The notes beneath the pieces were generated by a model that searched no databases, was not told the DNA's origin, and saw only the letters and a list, made by a program, of their open reading frames with translations. Of a stretch of DNA of 64,000 nt, positions 18,719 through 27,158 are shown piece by piece. The position numbers and the translations under genes are program-made. The stretch comes from Lentimicrobiaceae bacterium (GTDB taxonomy: Bacteria > Bacteroidota > Bacteroidia > Bacteroidales > F082), in the NCBI GenBank assembly GCA_018661505.1, contig JABJIE010000028.1, forward strand, positions 33,589 through 97,588. The letters run 5' to 3'. Each line of letters starts with the position of its first letter. The stretch's first letter is position 1.

Positions 18719-19069
18719 AATGATAATTTTTGGTTAATGAATTAGTTAAACATATAAATTAATTATAATATTCACAAAATTTATGCTTTTTCTTATTTTG
18801 ATTTGCGTAATAATAAGAGTACAAACATAATAAAATAATCACGTAAAGTTAACATTTATTAACAATGTATGATAAATACAGGAAAATTGAACAAAAGCAG
18901 CTAGTTTCTAGTAGGGGCATTTAACTTCTTTTATTATGTTAATAGAAAAGACAGTAATAATGTTAAAATAGTTATCAAAAGAGCTGTAAAATGCACAATA
19001 TGAGGCTATAATAATTTTTTTGATATTAAGTATGCGCTTTAGGTTTTGGTATGATTAATTACTAAAATC
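18719..19069. other. Intergenic region upstream of susC (pair 2)
   Basis: A 351-nt AT-rich gap. Its left half holds the susC leader and the promoter with TTAACA boxes at 18822-18864. Two further isolated TGTTAA hexamers lie at 18938 and 18961, not helically phased with the others. No coding frame or RNA is supported in the remainder. Confidence 0.65.
18822..18864 (-). promoter_or_regulatory. susC (pair 2) promoter with paired TTAACA boxes
   Basis: The minus strand carries a -7 element TATGTTTG (18829 to 18822), then 19 nt, then two boxes reading TTAACA on the plus strand (18849-18854 and 18859-18864, 10 nt apart). The element spacing is the same as in the other susC promoter, although the sequence between elements differs. 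Confidence 0.6.
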
Positions 19070-19504
19070 CTAATTCATTATTTTTATATTCTTAGCGTAA
19101 AGTGTTATAAAAATAAGAGAAACCATTACTTCAAATAAGGGGAAAGGCAAATTTGGCAGAAAAATTTGGGTTAGAATGATTAAAGATATTTGACAAATAG
19201 TATAAATATGAAATCCTATTTTTTTTAGATTCCACATATTATAAGCGCCATAAATCGACCCAGTAAATACTAGTGCCTGAGCAGCAAAATAGCTTCTTTT
19301 TGACATTATCAGAACTTCAAATGTTTCAACATCAAGACTTTCCATCATAAATTCAAAACTACCACTCAAATAAAGTTCTCTGATGGTTCCTATATATAGA
19401 AACATAAAAATATTTGAGATTAATGAAAACCCACTACCAACGAATGTTAATATACATAGAATTTTTAATAGCTTAGGGCGCATAATATTAGCACTATTGT
19501 TCAT
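19070..19504 (-). CDS. Small four-helix membrane protein, unknown function
   Basis: The 144-residue product is dominated by hydrophobic segments: about residues 13-33 (KILCILTFVGSGFSLISN), 72-90 (FAAQALVFTGSIYGAYNMW), 95-115 and 118-136. The layout resembles small Bacteroidota inner-membrane hypotheticals, but I recognise no catalytic motif. A short Lys-rich KKIG sits between helices 2 and 3. It stands alone, upstream of the long susC promoter region on the same strand and downstream of the ammonia-lyase gene by about 60 nt, so it may share that transcript. The start at 19504 could also be the internal ATG seven codons later (MRPKLLK). Confidence 0.65.
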   Translation of the reverse strand: MNNSANIMRPKLLKILCILTFVGSGFSLISNIFMFLYIGTIRELYLSGSFEFMMESLDVETFEVLIMSKRSYFAAQALVFTGSIYGAYNMWNLKKIGFHIYTICQISLIILTQIFLPNLPFPLFEVMVSLIFITLYAKNIKIMN

Positions 19505-19565
19505 TTTTTTTAAATGGATTTATTTCTTTAGTATCCTTGCAGTTAAGAATTGTAGGATTATATGA

Positions 19566-21089
19566 TTATTGTAATGATCCAGTAACCTGCTCAACTTCTG
19601 TTAAAATTTCGCAGGATTTAACAAGCTCTTTCATAGTATTATGATCTTTGTAAAGAGGTCGATCTATGTCAAGATATTCAACATATTTTCTAATTACTTC
19701 TTTTGCTTTAATTACTCCATTGCCAAACTTATAATCTCTAAAATCAAGAGCTTGAGCGGCGGCCATAAGCTCAATGCCAAGAATACCATAGGCATTATCT
19801 AATATCTGAAAATTCTTTATTGCTGTATTCATACCCATGGAAACGAAATCTTCCTGATCAGCTGCTGCAGGAATTGATTGAATTGAAGCTGGGGCAGATA
19901 GTATTCGCTGTTCAACTATTTGCATATCAGCAGTATACTGGCTAAGCATCATTCCTGAAAATAATCCGGCACCTTTTGTAAGGAATGGTGGTAATCCAAC
20001 GCTAAGAGCAGGGTTGTTTAATCGGTTCATCCTTCTTTCGGATAGCACACTAACCATTGTTATAGCTATTCCTGCCATATCCATTGGCAGAGAAACTGGT
20101 GTTCCTTGAAAATTTGCTCCTGATAACTGGATATTTTCATCCGGAAAGAAAATAGGATTATCACCTACCCCGTTTAACTCTATCTCTACCTGAGATCTTG
20201 CGTAATCTAGAGCATCATGTGCGGCTCCTATAACTTGAGGAGTAGACCTCATGGAATATGCATCTTGAACCTTGCATTTTACCTTACCTGTTTTAAGATC
20301 ACCGTTATCAACAAGTTTACCTATTGCCAAAGCACTTCTTATGGCTCCCTTAAACCCTCTTACCTCGTGCAATTTTGCGGTGTAAGGTCCCATATTAGCT
20401 TTTAAGGCTTCCAATGACATGGATGCAGCAATTTCTGCTTGTTTTAGCCAATTATTTGCATCAAATAAAAATAAGGCGCTCATTGCTGTTAGTACATTTG
20501 ACCCATTTATTGTTCCTAAACCATCGCGGGCTTTTAATCCAGGTATGGGTATTTTAGCTTTTTCCATTGCATTCTTGCCCTCAAGTAATTCATCTTTATA
20601 AAAAGCTTTACCTTCTCCCATTAGCAGTAATGCAATTTGAGACATCGGAGCCAGATCACCCGATGCACCAACTGAACCCTTTTGACAAACAAAAGGTGTT
20701 ACACCCTTATTTAACATTTCTACAAGAGTTTGGGTTATTTCAAGACGTATACCGGAATTACCATGAGCATGAACGTTAATTCTACCAAGCATTGCTCCTC
20801 TCACGTACTCTTCTGGCATTGCGTCACCAATTCCTGCTGCATGATTATAAATAAGATACTTTTGAAAATCTTTTACCTGATCATCATCCAAAACTACTTC
20901 AGAAAACTCTCCTATTCCAGTATTAACACCGTACATAATTTCATTGGAAGAGATTTTCCGTTCAAGCATTTGCCTGCATTTTATGATCCTCTCCACTGCC
21001 ATAGGGTCAAGAGATACTTTAACTCTATTTCGTGCAACATCGACAACCTTTTCGATGGTTAATTCTGCGCCTGATATTATAATAGACAT
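19566..21089 (-). CDS. hutH: Histidine ammonia-lyase-like aromatic amino acid lyase
   Basis: MIO-cofactor enzyme eliminating ammonia from an aromatic amino acid. The 507 residues match the family. Tyr53 (YGVNTGIG), His83, the MIO triad Ala142-Ser143-Gly144 in GSVGASGDLAP, and Glu413 in DQEDF sit at the numbered positions of the Pseudomonas histidine ammonia-lyase. Two changes stand out: the usual Ser-His pair is Asn82-His83, and the usual QEDHVSM is QEDFVSM with Phe415. No hutU, hutI or formiminotransferase gene is near, so this is an orphan. Histidine remains the default substrate, but another aromatic amino acid is possible. The symbol is given for family only. Confidence 0.85.
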   Translation of the reverse strand: MSIIISGAELTIEKVVDVARNRVKVSLDPMAVERIIKCRQMLERKISSNEIMYGVNTGIGEFSEVVLDDDQVKDFQKYLIYNHAAGIGDAMPEEYVRGAMLGRINVHAHGNSGIRLEITQTLVEMLNKGVTPFVCQKGSVGASGDLAPMSQIALLLMGEGKAFYKDELLEGKNAMEKAKIPIPGLKARDGLGTINGSNVLTAMSALFLFDANNWLKQAEIAASMSLEALKANMGPYTAKLHEVRGFKGAIRSALAIGKLVDNGDLKTGKVKCKVQDAYSMRSTPQVIGAAHDALDYARSQVEIELNGVGDNPIFFPDENIQLSGANFQGTPVSLPMDMAGIAITMVSVLSERRMNRLNNPALSVGLPPFLTKGAGLFSGMMLSQYTADMQIVEQRILSAPASIQSIPAAADQEDFVSMGMNTAIKNFQILDNAYGILGIELMAAAQALDFRDYKFGNGVIKAKEVIRKYVEYLDIDRPLYKDHNTMKELVKSCEILTEVEQVTGSLQ

Positions 21090-21110
21090 GATAAATAATT
21101 TTTGAGTGTG

Positions 21111-21118
21111 CGAAATTA
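21111..21118 (-). promoter_or_regulatory. -7 promoter element for the ammonia-lyase gene
   Basis: Reads TAATTTCG on the minus strand, one base off TAnnTTTG, 21 nt before the ATG. A similar TTCGCAC end is seen in front of ilvE. Confidence 0.4.
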
Positions 21119-21262
21119 TGAAAAGCGTGGAATATTGTTAATCTTTTAACACGATATTTTTGTATTATGACTTCTAAAAAATAATTCTAAACCGATGGTG
21201 TTAGTCACATTGTAATTAATTGAAACCATGTTAATGTTTAAATAGTGGGTTTATCAAGTTAT

Positions 21263-24200
21263 TTATCTAATTACTGTGACAGTTCCATTTATGGAGTAAT
21301 CCTTGTCTACCATGCTCTTGTAATTAATGGTATATACATATGTGCCATTGCTTACGAGTTCACCATTATAGGTTCCATCCCATTGCTCTTCAAGATTCTC
21401 AGATTCAAATATTAACTCTCCCCAACGAGAAAAAATCTTCAAATAATATGAGCTAACTCCTATACCTTTTATATCAAATTTATCATTTTCTCCATCACCA
21501 TTTGGAGTGAAGGCATTGGGTGGATAAACAGCAAAATCTGGATGAATTATGACATTCATACTGGATTTATCTATACAACCGTTGATTGTTGTTGTAATAA
21601 GTTCCACAAGATAAATACCTTGGCTTAAATATTTATGTTCTGGGTTTTCAAAAGATGATGAGTCATTATCCCCAAAGTACCACATGTAAGATAAATTATC
21701 TTGACTAGAGGAAGTGTTGATAAAGTTTATTATTCCATCTTCTAAGATTGTTTCATGGGGGTCTGCATCAAAATTTGAGGTTGGTATTTCATGTACAATA
21801 ATGAAATCATTTTTTATCTGGTCATCAACACAAATATTTCTATTTGTTGTTGCAAGGCTAATTGGGTATATTCCTGAATCTTTAAATACATATGATGCAT
21901 TAGAATCTGTTACTACCGAACCATTTATATTCCAACTAAATGTGGCATCATCAAGATTTGAAGATAGGTTTGTGAAGTTTACTTCAAGTTCAGCACATCC
22001 AGATTCAGGATCTGCACTAAATTCTGCTTGAGGCATTGAGATAATCTCAATTACTTTTAGGACAGTATCAGACAGACATCCCTCTTCTTCTAGGTTTAGG
22101 CTGATCGATATTATTCCTGCATTTGGCCATGAAATGTTGTAAGGGCCTTGTCCTGAGCCAGCATTAATCGAGGCATTTAATCCAAATTCCCAATTGTATG
22201 TTGCGTTGGCAGATGCATTCCCTATGTAAGTAACTTCCGTTGATTCATTCTCGCATGTTTCGGAACTGGAAATATCAAAGGAGGAGTATAACTGAGGGAT
22301 AACAGTTATCGAATATTCAGGTGTTGCCGGACAGTTTATACCTCCAACAGTTGCAATAAGAGAGTATGTTGTTGTTGTATCTGGTGTAGTATTTATAGTA
22401 TTATGATTGATTCCTGTTAATGAGGGATCAGGGGGTAGGGCTGACCATTGGTAATCATCTGCAATATCTCCAGATGCAGTTACAATTACAGATTGACCAA
22501 AGCATATAGCATCATTGTCAGCAATAAGTTCAATGTTTGGGGTTTGGTTTACCGTAAGCTCCATTGTATCAGTTGTGGAACATCCATTAATGTTGATAAC
22601 GGTAACAAAATATTTATATAATGTTTCTGATGATGGTTCCACTGTGGGGTTAGCCAATGTATCCTGACCATTAATACTTAATGAAGGGTCCATAGGTAAG
22701 GAACCCCATTGATAACTTATTCCCCCTGTTGCATTGAGAACATATTCCTCACCTAAACATATCTCGTTGTTGTTTCCAGCATTTGCAACAGGCAGATCAT
22801 AAACAGTAACTACAACATCATCAGTGTCTTTATATTCGCAATCGTCAGTTACTTCTACACTGTAAATTGTATAAACTGAAGGAGATACTTTAATGGTTTG
22901 ATTCGTAATCTGTGATGATAGTCCTGGATCATTTGGAACGGAACTCCAGATGTATGTTTCATTGCTGTTGCCAATATTACAAGAGAGTGTAATGGAGTCA
23001 TTCAAACAAATACTGCCATCCTCGCTGGCATTTGCTACGGCACCATCCAAAGTTACATATGCTGTATCTTGATTGGAATTTGTACAATTGTCAGTTGCAA
23101 CAAGAATGTATTCGGTCGTTTGTGTTGGGCTTACCGAAATGGTGTCATTTCCTTGTCCTGTTATTGTTGGATCCAATGGATTTGATAGCCAATTGTAATA
23201 TTGTGCACCCAATGATATACCTTCTAAGTCTACACTAGGCTGATTGCACATTGACTTATCAAGTCCAGCATCAGTTTCCAGTTCCGGAACAATCACAAAT
23301 GCTGTATCAACCGATTCATAACCACAGGTATCAGTTACCAGGCAGTACCAATAATCACTGTTTTCTCCTGTTATTGAAACATCAATATATTCTGTATTTG
23401 ATATGGATACTGGCCATTCGCTATTATACCATTCATATGCATAAGGAGGCACTCCTTCAAGAATGTCAGCAAACCCTATTGGTATCGTGTCTTCACAATA
23501 TACGTTATAAACTCTGTTAGTATCAGGGAATTCAGGTATATCAGCAATAAGCGTTATAACTGTGTCTGGAGTGCTAAATCCGCATATAACAGGATTATAT
23601 ACTATCCTTACATCTTCAATACCCTCTGTAACATTATCCCAGAAAGGTCTTATTATTAATGAGTCATATAGTTGTCCCGCATCGATATATATTGTATCCT
23701 CATGCCCACTGCCAATTATAGTGTAGTCTTCGTCTAAAGTTGCTGTGCCAAATATTTGGTATGGAATTATATAATCAGCCGATCTAGGTGTCCCAACATC
23801 AAAGTATAAAATAGCCTCATGGTTATTGCAACTTTCATAAAGCAGGCTATCAACTGTGGGGTGGGTGTATGTTGTATTCTCTTCAACAGAACCTGGATCA
23901 AAACTACCTTTCTCTAAAAATACTCCACTGTCGTATGCAGCATCACCAGCATCACCAATCGCAAGTTTGATATGATACCATTGGCATGTTTCTGTTGAAT
24001 TTTTTGCTACGAAAGGTGATGTGTAAGCATCCAAAGCTGTATTGCTAAATGAAGAATTGCCAGTATTGGTATTGTCATAAAGAAATTGGCAGTTTGGGCC
24101 AGATCCAGGTGGAGGAGTACAATTTGTTTGCTGTCTCCCACAATTCACATTTGCAATTGTAACGGCACTTGTGGTCCCTGGAACTATTGCTATATTAATG

Positions 24201-24748
24201 GCATCATTGGAGTATGTTCCTGATATACCAGGTCCACTTAGGAAGAATCCAAAAACATCATTCCATTGGGTATTTACCCATTCATGGTACTCTTCAGAAC
24301 CAAATACATAGTTAAATCTGGCGGTATCACCTGTTGGCATAAAATCAAATTCTATAATACATGCATCGTTTATGGTTTGGCCTGATGCCGCAGCTAAATC
24401 TGGATCACCTCCGCCGCCTGTATTTCCACTAGCAAAAGCAGAGCAGCTATTTGTGCCATCAAGGTCTTCAACAAAACCAGAGCCCATAACTATACCTTGT
24501 GGAACATTAAAGCCAAAAAGATAACCTCCATTGAAATATCCAACTGCTTTGGGATCACCTGTAAATGTGATGTTTGAGTATTGACTTGGATTTACACCTT
24601 CAAGAAAAACAGTATCTATAAGTGCTATTACATCGGCCACGGTCTCGCATCTTGTAATACTAAGACTAAACTGCCCAAAAGTAATTTTTTGTGATAGTGT
24701 CATTAATAGCATCACTAATAAAAATTTTGACAGTATGGATAGCTTCAT
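21263..24748 (-). CDS. Large T9SS type B secreted protein with choice-of-anchor L, Ig-like and PKD repeats
   Basis: A 1161-residue surface protein. The ATG at 24748 is preferred over 24781 because it begins the signal peptide (ending TFGQ) and a -7 element lies just upstream. Residues about 30-290 form a choice-of-anchor L domain (VMGSGFVEDLDGTNSCSAF, NYVFGSEEYHEWVN). A Calx-beta-like region follows, then four or more Ig-like repeats of about 90 residues marked by SICLNDSITL and EICLGEEYVL, then PKD domains (WYFGDNDSSSFENPEHKY). The C-terminus YPPNAFTPNGDGENDKF to SNGTYVYTI is the gliding-motility-associated type B sorting domain. Likely adhesive; secreted across the outer membrane by T9SS. 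Confidence 0.9.
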   Translation of the reverse strand: MKLSILSKFLLVMLLMTLSQKITFGQFSLSITRCETVADVIALIDTVFLEGVNPSQYSNITFTGDPKAVGYFNGGYLFGFNVPQGIVMGSGFVEDLDGTNSCSAFASGNTGGGGDPDLAAASGQTINDACIIEFDFMPTGDTARFNYVFGSEEYHEWVNTQWNDVFGFFLSGPGISGTYSNDAINIAIVPGTTSAVTIANVNCGRQQTNCTPPPGSGPNCQFLYDNTNTGNSSFSNTALDAYTSPFVAKNSTETCQWYHIKLAIGDAGDAAYDSGVFLEKGSFDPGSVEENTTYTHPTVDSLLYESCNNHEAILYFDVGTPRSADYIIPYQIFGTATLDEDYTIIGSGHEDTIYIDAGQLYDSLIIRPFWDNVTEGIEDVRIVYNPVICGFSTPDTVITLIADIPEFPDTNRVYNVYCEDTIPIGFADILEGVPPYAYEWYNSEWPVSISNTEYIDVSITGENSDYWYCLVTDTCGYESVDTAFVIVPELETDAGLDKSMCNQPSVDLEGISLGAQYYNWLSNPLDPTITGQGNDTISVSPTQTTEYILVATDNCTNSNQDTAYVTLDGAVANASEDGSICLNDSITLSCNIGNSNETYIWSSVPNDPGLSSQITNQTIKVSPSVYTIYSVEVTDDCEYKDTDDVVVTVYDLPVANAGNNNEICLGEEYVLNATGGISYQWGSLPMDPSLSINGQDTLANPTVEPSSETLYKYFVTVININGCSTTDTMELTVNQTPNIELIADNDAICFGQSVIVTASGDIADDYQWSALPPDPSLTGINHNTINTTPDTTTTYSLIATVGGINCPATPEYSITVIPQLYSSFDISSSETCENESTEVTYIGNASANATYNWEFGLNASINAGSGQGPYNISWPNAGIISISLNLEEEGCLSDTVLKVIEIISMPQAEFSADPESGCAELEVNFTNLSSNLDDATFSWNINGSVVTDSNASYVFKDSGIYPISLATTNRNICVDDQIKNDFIIVHEIPTSNFDADPHETILEDGIINFINTSSSQDNLSYMWYFGDNDSSSFENPEHKYLSQGIYLVELITTTINGCIDKSSMNVIIHPDFAVYPPNAFTPNGDGENDKFDIKGIGVSSYYLKIFSRWGELIFESENLEEQWDGTYNGELVSNGTYVYTINYKSMVDKDYSINGTVTVIR

Positions 24749-24774
24749 ATATGGATGATTTGATTTTAGCAGGA

Positions 24775-24782
24775 CAAACATA
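24775..24782 (-). promoter_or_regulatory. -7 promoter element for the T9SS type B protein
   Basis: TATGTTTG on the minus strand, exact TAnnTTTG, 26 nt before the ATG at 24748. It overlaps the 5' end of the longer possible frame and so argues for the shorter start. Confidence 0.55.
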
Positions 24783-24886
24783 ATAAATTATTAATGAAAG
24801 TTGGTAATATGTAATAACATGTTATTACTTGCAATTTTTGTATCATAGCTGATGAAAATAGTTTAGTTAGGAAGTTGTTGTATTAT

Positions 24887-24894
24887 TAACTTTG
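24887..24894 (+). promoter_or_regulatory. -7 promoter element for the HAD nucleotidase gene
   Basis: TAACTTTG, exact TAnnTTTG, 20 nt before the ATG at 24915. Confidence 0.5.
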
Positions 24895-24914
24895 CATTTC
24901 AATATTGTATTATT

Positions 24915-25610
24915 ATGGATAAAATAAAACATGTTTTTTTTGATCTTGATAGGACTCTGTGGGACTTTGAAAAGACTGCTCTACAAGCCTTTGACAAGAT
25001 TTACATAAAGTATAACCTCAATAAATATGGCATACCCTCGGGAAAAGCTTTTCATGACTCATATAGTGTTCATAACGATAAGCTATGGGATCAGTATCGC
25101 AAAGGAGAAATTAAAAAAGATGTTTTACGGGGACTAAGATTTAAGTTAACAATAAATGAATTTGGTGTTTATGATGACGAACTAGCTGAGCAGATAGGAA
25201 ATGAGTATGTAAGGATTAGTCCGCTCATTGTAAATTTATTTCCAAACGCAATAGAGGTATTAGATTATTTATATCCGAAATACAAATTACATATAATAAC
25301 CAATGGTTTCGCAGAGGTGCAGGCCGTTAAGCTTAGTGAATCGGGAATGATAAAATACTTTGATAAGGTAATAACATCAGAAGAGGCTGGTGTAAAAAAA
25401 CCAGATCCGCAAATATTCTTACATGCGTTCACGGAGTCAGGTGCAAAACCTTCTGAGAGCATAATGATTGGTGATGATTTTGAGGTAGATATTTTGGGTG
25501 CTATGAATGTGGGTGCTAAGCAAATTTTCTTTGATCCGAATTTTATTAAAAAAAGTAATGCTTGCGACTATACAATAAGAAACTTAAAAGAAATAATGGA
25601 TATTCTTTAG
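24915..25610 (+). CDS. yjjG: HAD hydrolase, YjjG-type pyrimidine nucleotidase
   Basis: Cytoplasmic phosphatase of the haloacid dehalogenase superfamily. Motif I FFDLDRTLWDFEKTA has the catalytic Asp pair with the DLWDF-like extension seen in YjjG noncanonical pyrimidine nucleotidases. Motif II is in IITNGF, the motif III Lys in GVKKPDP, and motif IV in MIGDDFEVD. The helical cap lies between residues 16 and 95. The length of 231 is typical. Such enzymes dephosphorylate dUMP, dTMP and modified pyrimidine nucleotides. It stands alone with its own -7 element and converges on psd with a 12-nt gap. Confidence 0.85.
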   Translation: MDKIKHVFFDLDRTLWDFEKTALQAFDKIYIKYNLNKYGIPSGKAFHDSYSVHNDKLWDQYRKGEIKKDVLRGLRFKLTINEFGVYDDELAEQIGNEYVRISPLIVNLFPNAIEVLDYLYPKYKLHIITNGFAEVQAVKLSESGMIKYFDKVITSEEAGVKKPDPQIFLHAFTESGAKPSESIMIGDDFEVDILGAMNVGAKQIFFDPNFIKKSNACDYTIRNLKEIMDIL

Positions 25611-25622
25611 AGTTAAAATTTC

Positions 25623-26276
25623 TTAGAATGTTCCAATAACTGATTGTTGTGCTTTAACCTTGTCTCCTAATTTCACTAGAATAGTTGTATCCAAAGGAAG
25701 AAAAAAGTCAACTCTTGAGCCAAATCTTATAATTCCGAATTCTTGACCTTGAGTTACCTCATCTTTTGATTTGGCATAGCTGATTATTCGTCTTGCAAAT
25801 ACTCCTGCAATTTGCCGCATCATTATAGATTTTCCATTTTCATGCTCTACAACTATGGTATTACGCTCATTATCCGTTGATGATTTTGGATTATATGCTG
25901 CTAAATATTTACCATTATGGTATTTGGTGTAGGAAACTTTACCTTTTATTGGATACCAATTCACATGTATGTTAAATGGTGACATAAAAACGGAAACCAT
26001 TATTCTTTTACTATTAAAAAATTCATTTTCATCAACTTCTTCAATGGCAACGACTTTGCCATCTGCCGATGCTAATATATGGTTCTCGCTAAAGTTAATT
26101 TTTCTTTTAGGTACCCTAAAAAAGCTAAGTGTCCAGATAAACTCAAGTAAAAATCCCGTTAGCAAAAATATTTGTAGATTTTGCCATGGAACTACTTCAA
26201 TGGTAGCCCAGCTTAGTATAGCTAAAATAAGCAGTGTAATAAAAATTATTTTATAACCTTCTTTATGAAGTTTCAT
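25623..26276 (-). CDS. psd: Phosphatidylserine decarboxylase proenzyme
   Basis: Pyruvoyl-dependent enzyme that makes phosphatidylethanolamine from phosphatidylserine at the inner membrane. At 217 residues it is the short form. The self-cleavage Gly-Ser is in FGSRVDFFLP near residue 193, giving a C-terminal alpha chain that carries the pyruvoyl group. Conserved MSPFNIHVNWYPI and the two N-terminal membrane segments (residues 10-50) are seen. The start is 1 nt after the cdsA stop, so the two phospholipid genes are certainly co-transcribed. They are at the 3' end of the rsfS-ftsH-LUD-cdsA-psd cluster common in Bacteroidota. Confidence 0.95.
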   Translation of the reverse strand: MKLHKEGYKIIFITLLILAILSWATIEVVPWQNLQIFLLTGFLLEFIWTLSFFRVPKRKINFSENHILASADGKVVAIEEVDENEFFNSKRIMVSVFMSPFNIHVNWYPIKGKVSYTKYHNGKYLAAYNPKSSTDNERNTIVVEHENGKSIMMRQIAGVFARRIISYAKSKDEVTQGQEFGIIRFGSRVDFFLPLDTTILVKLGDKVKAQQSVIGTF

Positions 26277-26277
26277 T

Positions 26278-27090
26278 CTAAATCAAATTTAAGTAAACAA
26301 AAACCATGGGTGTTGCAAATATTATTGAGTCAAACCTGTCAAGAACACCACCATGACCAGGAAATATGGTTCCTGAATCCTTCACACCAGCGTTTCTTTT
26401 TAGCAGTGACTCTACCAAATCTCCAATTGTTCCACTTACTACTATTATTAGGGTTAAAATCATCCATTCTAAAACTGATAACTGAGTAACATAAATGGAT
26501 AAAATATACCCGGCAATCATGGCCATTATGAGACCTCCAAAACTTCCTTCCCAACTTTTTTTGGGAGAAATCCGTTCAAATAATCTATGCTTTCCAATCA
26601 TACTTCCCACTAAGTATGCAAATACATCACTTGTCCATATAACTAGGAATATTCCGATAAGAATACCATATCTAGGTTCGTTTATTGCACCAGTATAGAA
26701 AAGTGAGTTCATCAAGCCAAATGGTATTGCAACATATATATAACCTGTTAAGCTGGTAGATATATTTTTCCAATCTGGGTTATCTTTTCTAAATATTTCA
26801 AAGGCTATTTGTAGAAAGAAAATTACAAATATAAAAGCAGTATTTCTTACATCAATATATCCAATGCCAGACAGACCAATTAGGATATAAATTAGTATTC
26901 CAAAAACATAATACTCTATGTTATTTTTATTTTTTTGATCTTTTCTTGAAAGCCCATAAAATTCCCTTAATCCAACAAATGTAAAAAATGAGAACACAAT
27001 AAAGAAAGCTAGTGGATCAAGAATGATTGAGCCTAAAACTACAATTAGAAATACTATACCCGTTAAGGTTCTGGTGTAAATATCTTTCAA
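26278..27090 (-). CDS. cdsA: Phosphatidate cytidylyltransferase
   Basis: Integral membrane enzyme forming CDP-diacylglycerol, the precursor consumed downstream by phospholipid synthases. The family signature is at the C-terminus: KKSWEGSFGG, then the segment IFPGHGGVLDRFDS with conserved Asp residues. Eight hydrophobic helices fill 270 residues. The start codon is TTG (27090 to 27088): no in-frame ATG occurs between it and an upstream stop, and the N-terminus MKDIYTRTLTG matches Bacteroidota homologues. It precedes psd with a 1-nt gap. A promoter-like element at 27121-27128 may allow expression apart from ftsH. Confidence 0.93.
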   Translation of the reverse strand: MKDIYTRTLTGIVFLIVVLGSIILDPLAFFIVFSFFTFVGLREFYGLSRKDQKNKNNIEYYVFGILIYILIGLSGIGYIDVRNTAFIFVIFFLQIAFEIFRKDNPDWKNISTSLTGYIYVAIPFGLMNSLFYTGAINEPRYGILIGIFLVIWTSDVFAYLVGSMIGKHRLFERISPKKSWEGSFGGLIMAMIAGYILSIYVTQLSVLEWMILTLIIVVSGTIGDLVESLLKRNAGVKDSGTIFPGHGGVLDRFDSIIFATPMVFVYLNLI

Positions 27091-27120
27091 GACTTGATAG
27101 TTGAGATATTAATGAATTTG

Positions 27121-27128
27121 CAAATTTA
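27121..27128 (-). promoter_or_regulatory. Internal -7 promoter element before cdsA
   Basis: TAAATTTG on the minus strand, exact TAnnTTTG, 30 nt before the TTG start of cdsA and after the stop of the LUD gene. Confidence 0.45.
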
Positions 27129-27158
27129 GCAAAATGAATGAATGTTAGATGATGGGTT

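Noticed and set aside
18849..18864. TTAACA boxes before susC as a Rex operator
   Set aside because: A Rex site needs an inverted TTGTTAA-N4-TTAACAA. Here the hexamers are direct repeats at 10-11 nt spacing, so the geometry does not fit.
21714..23520. Plus-strand frames opposite the T9SS type B gene
   Set aside because: They are shadows of the long coding sequence on the other strand; their residue usage is unlike real proteins and they have no promoter elements.
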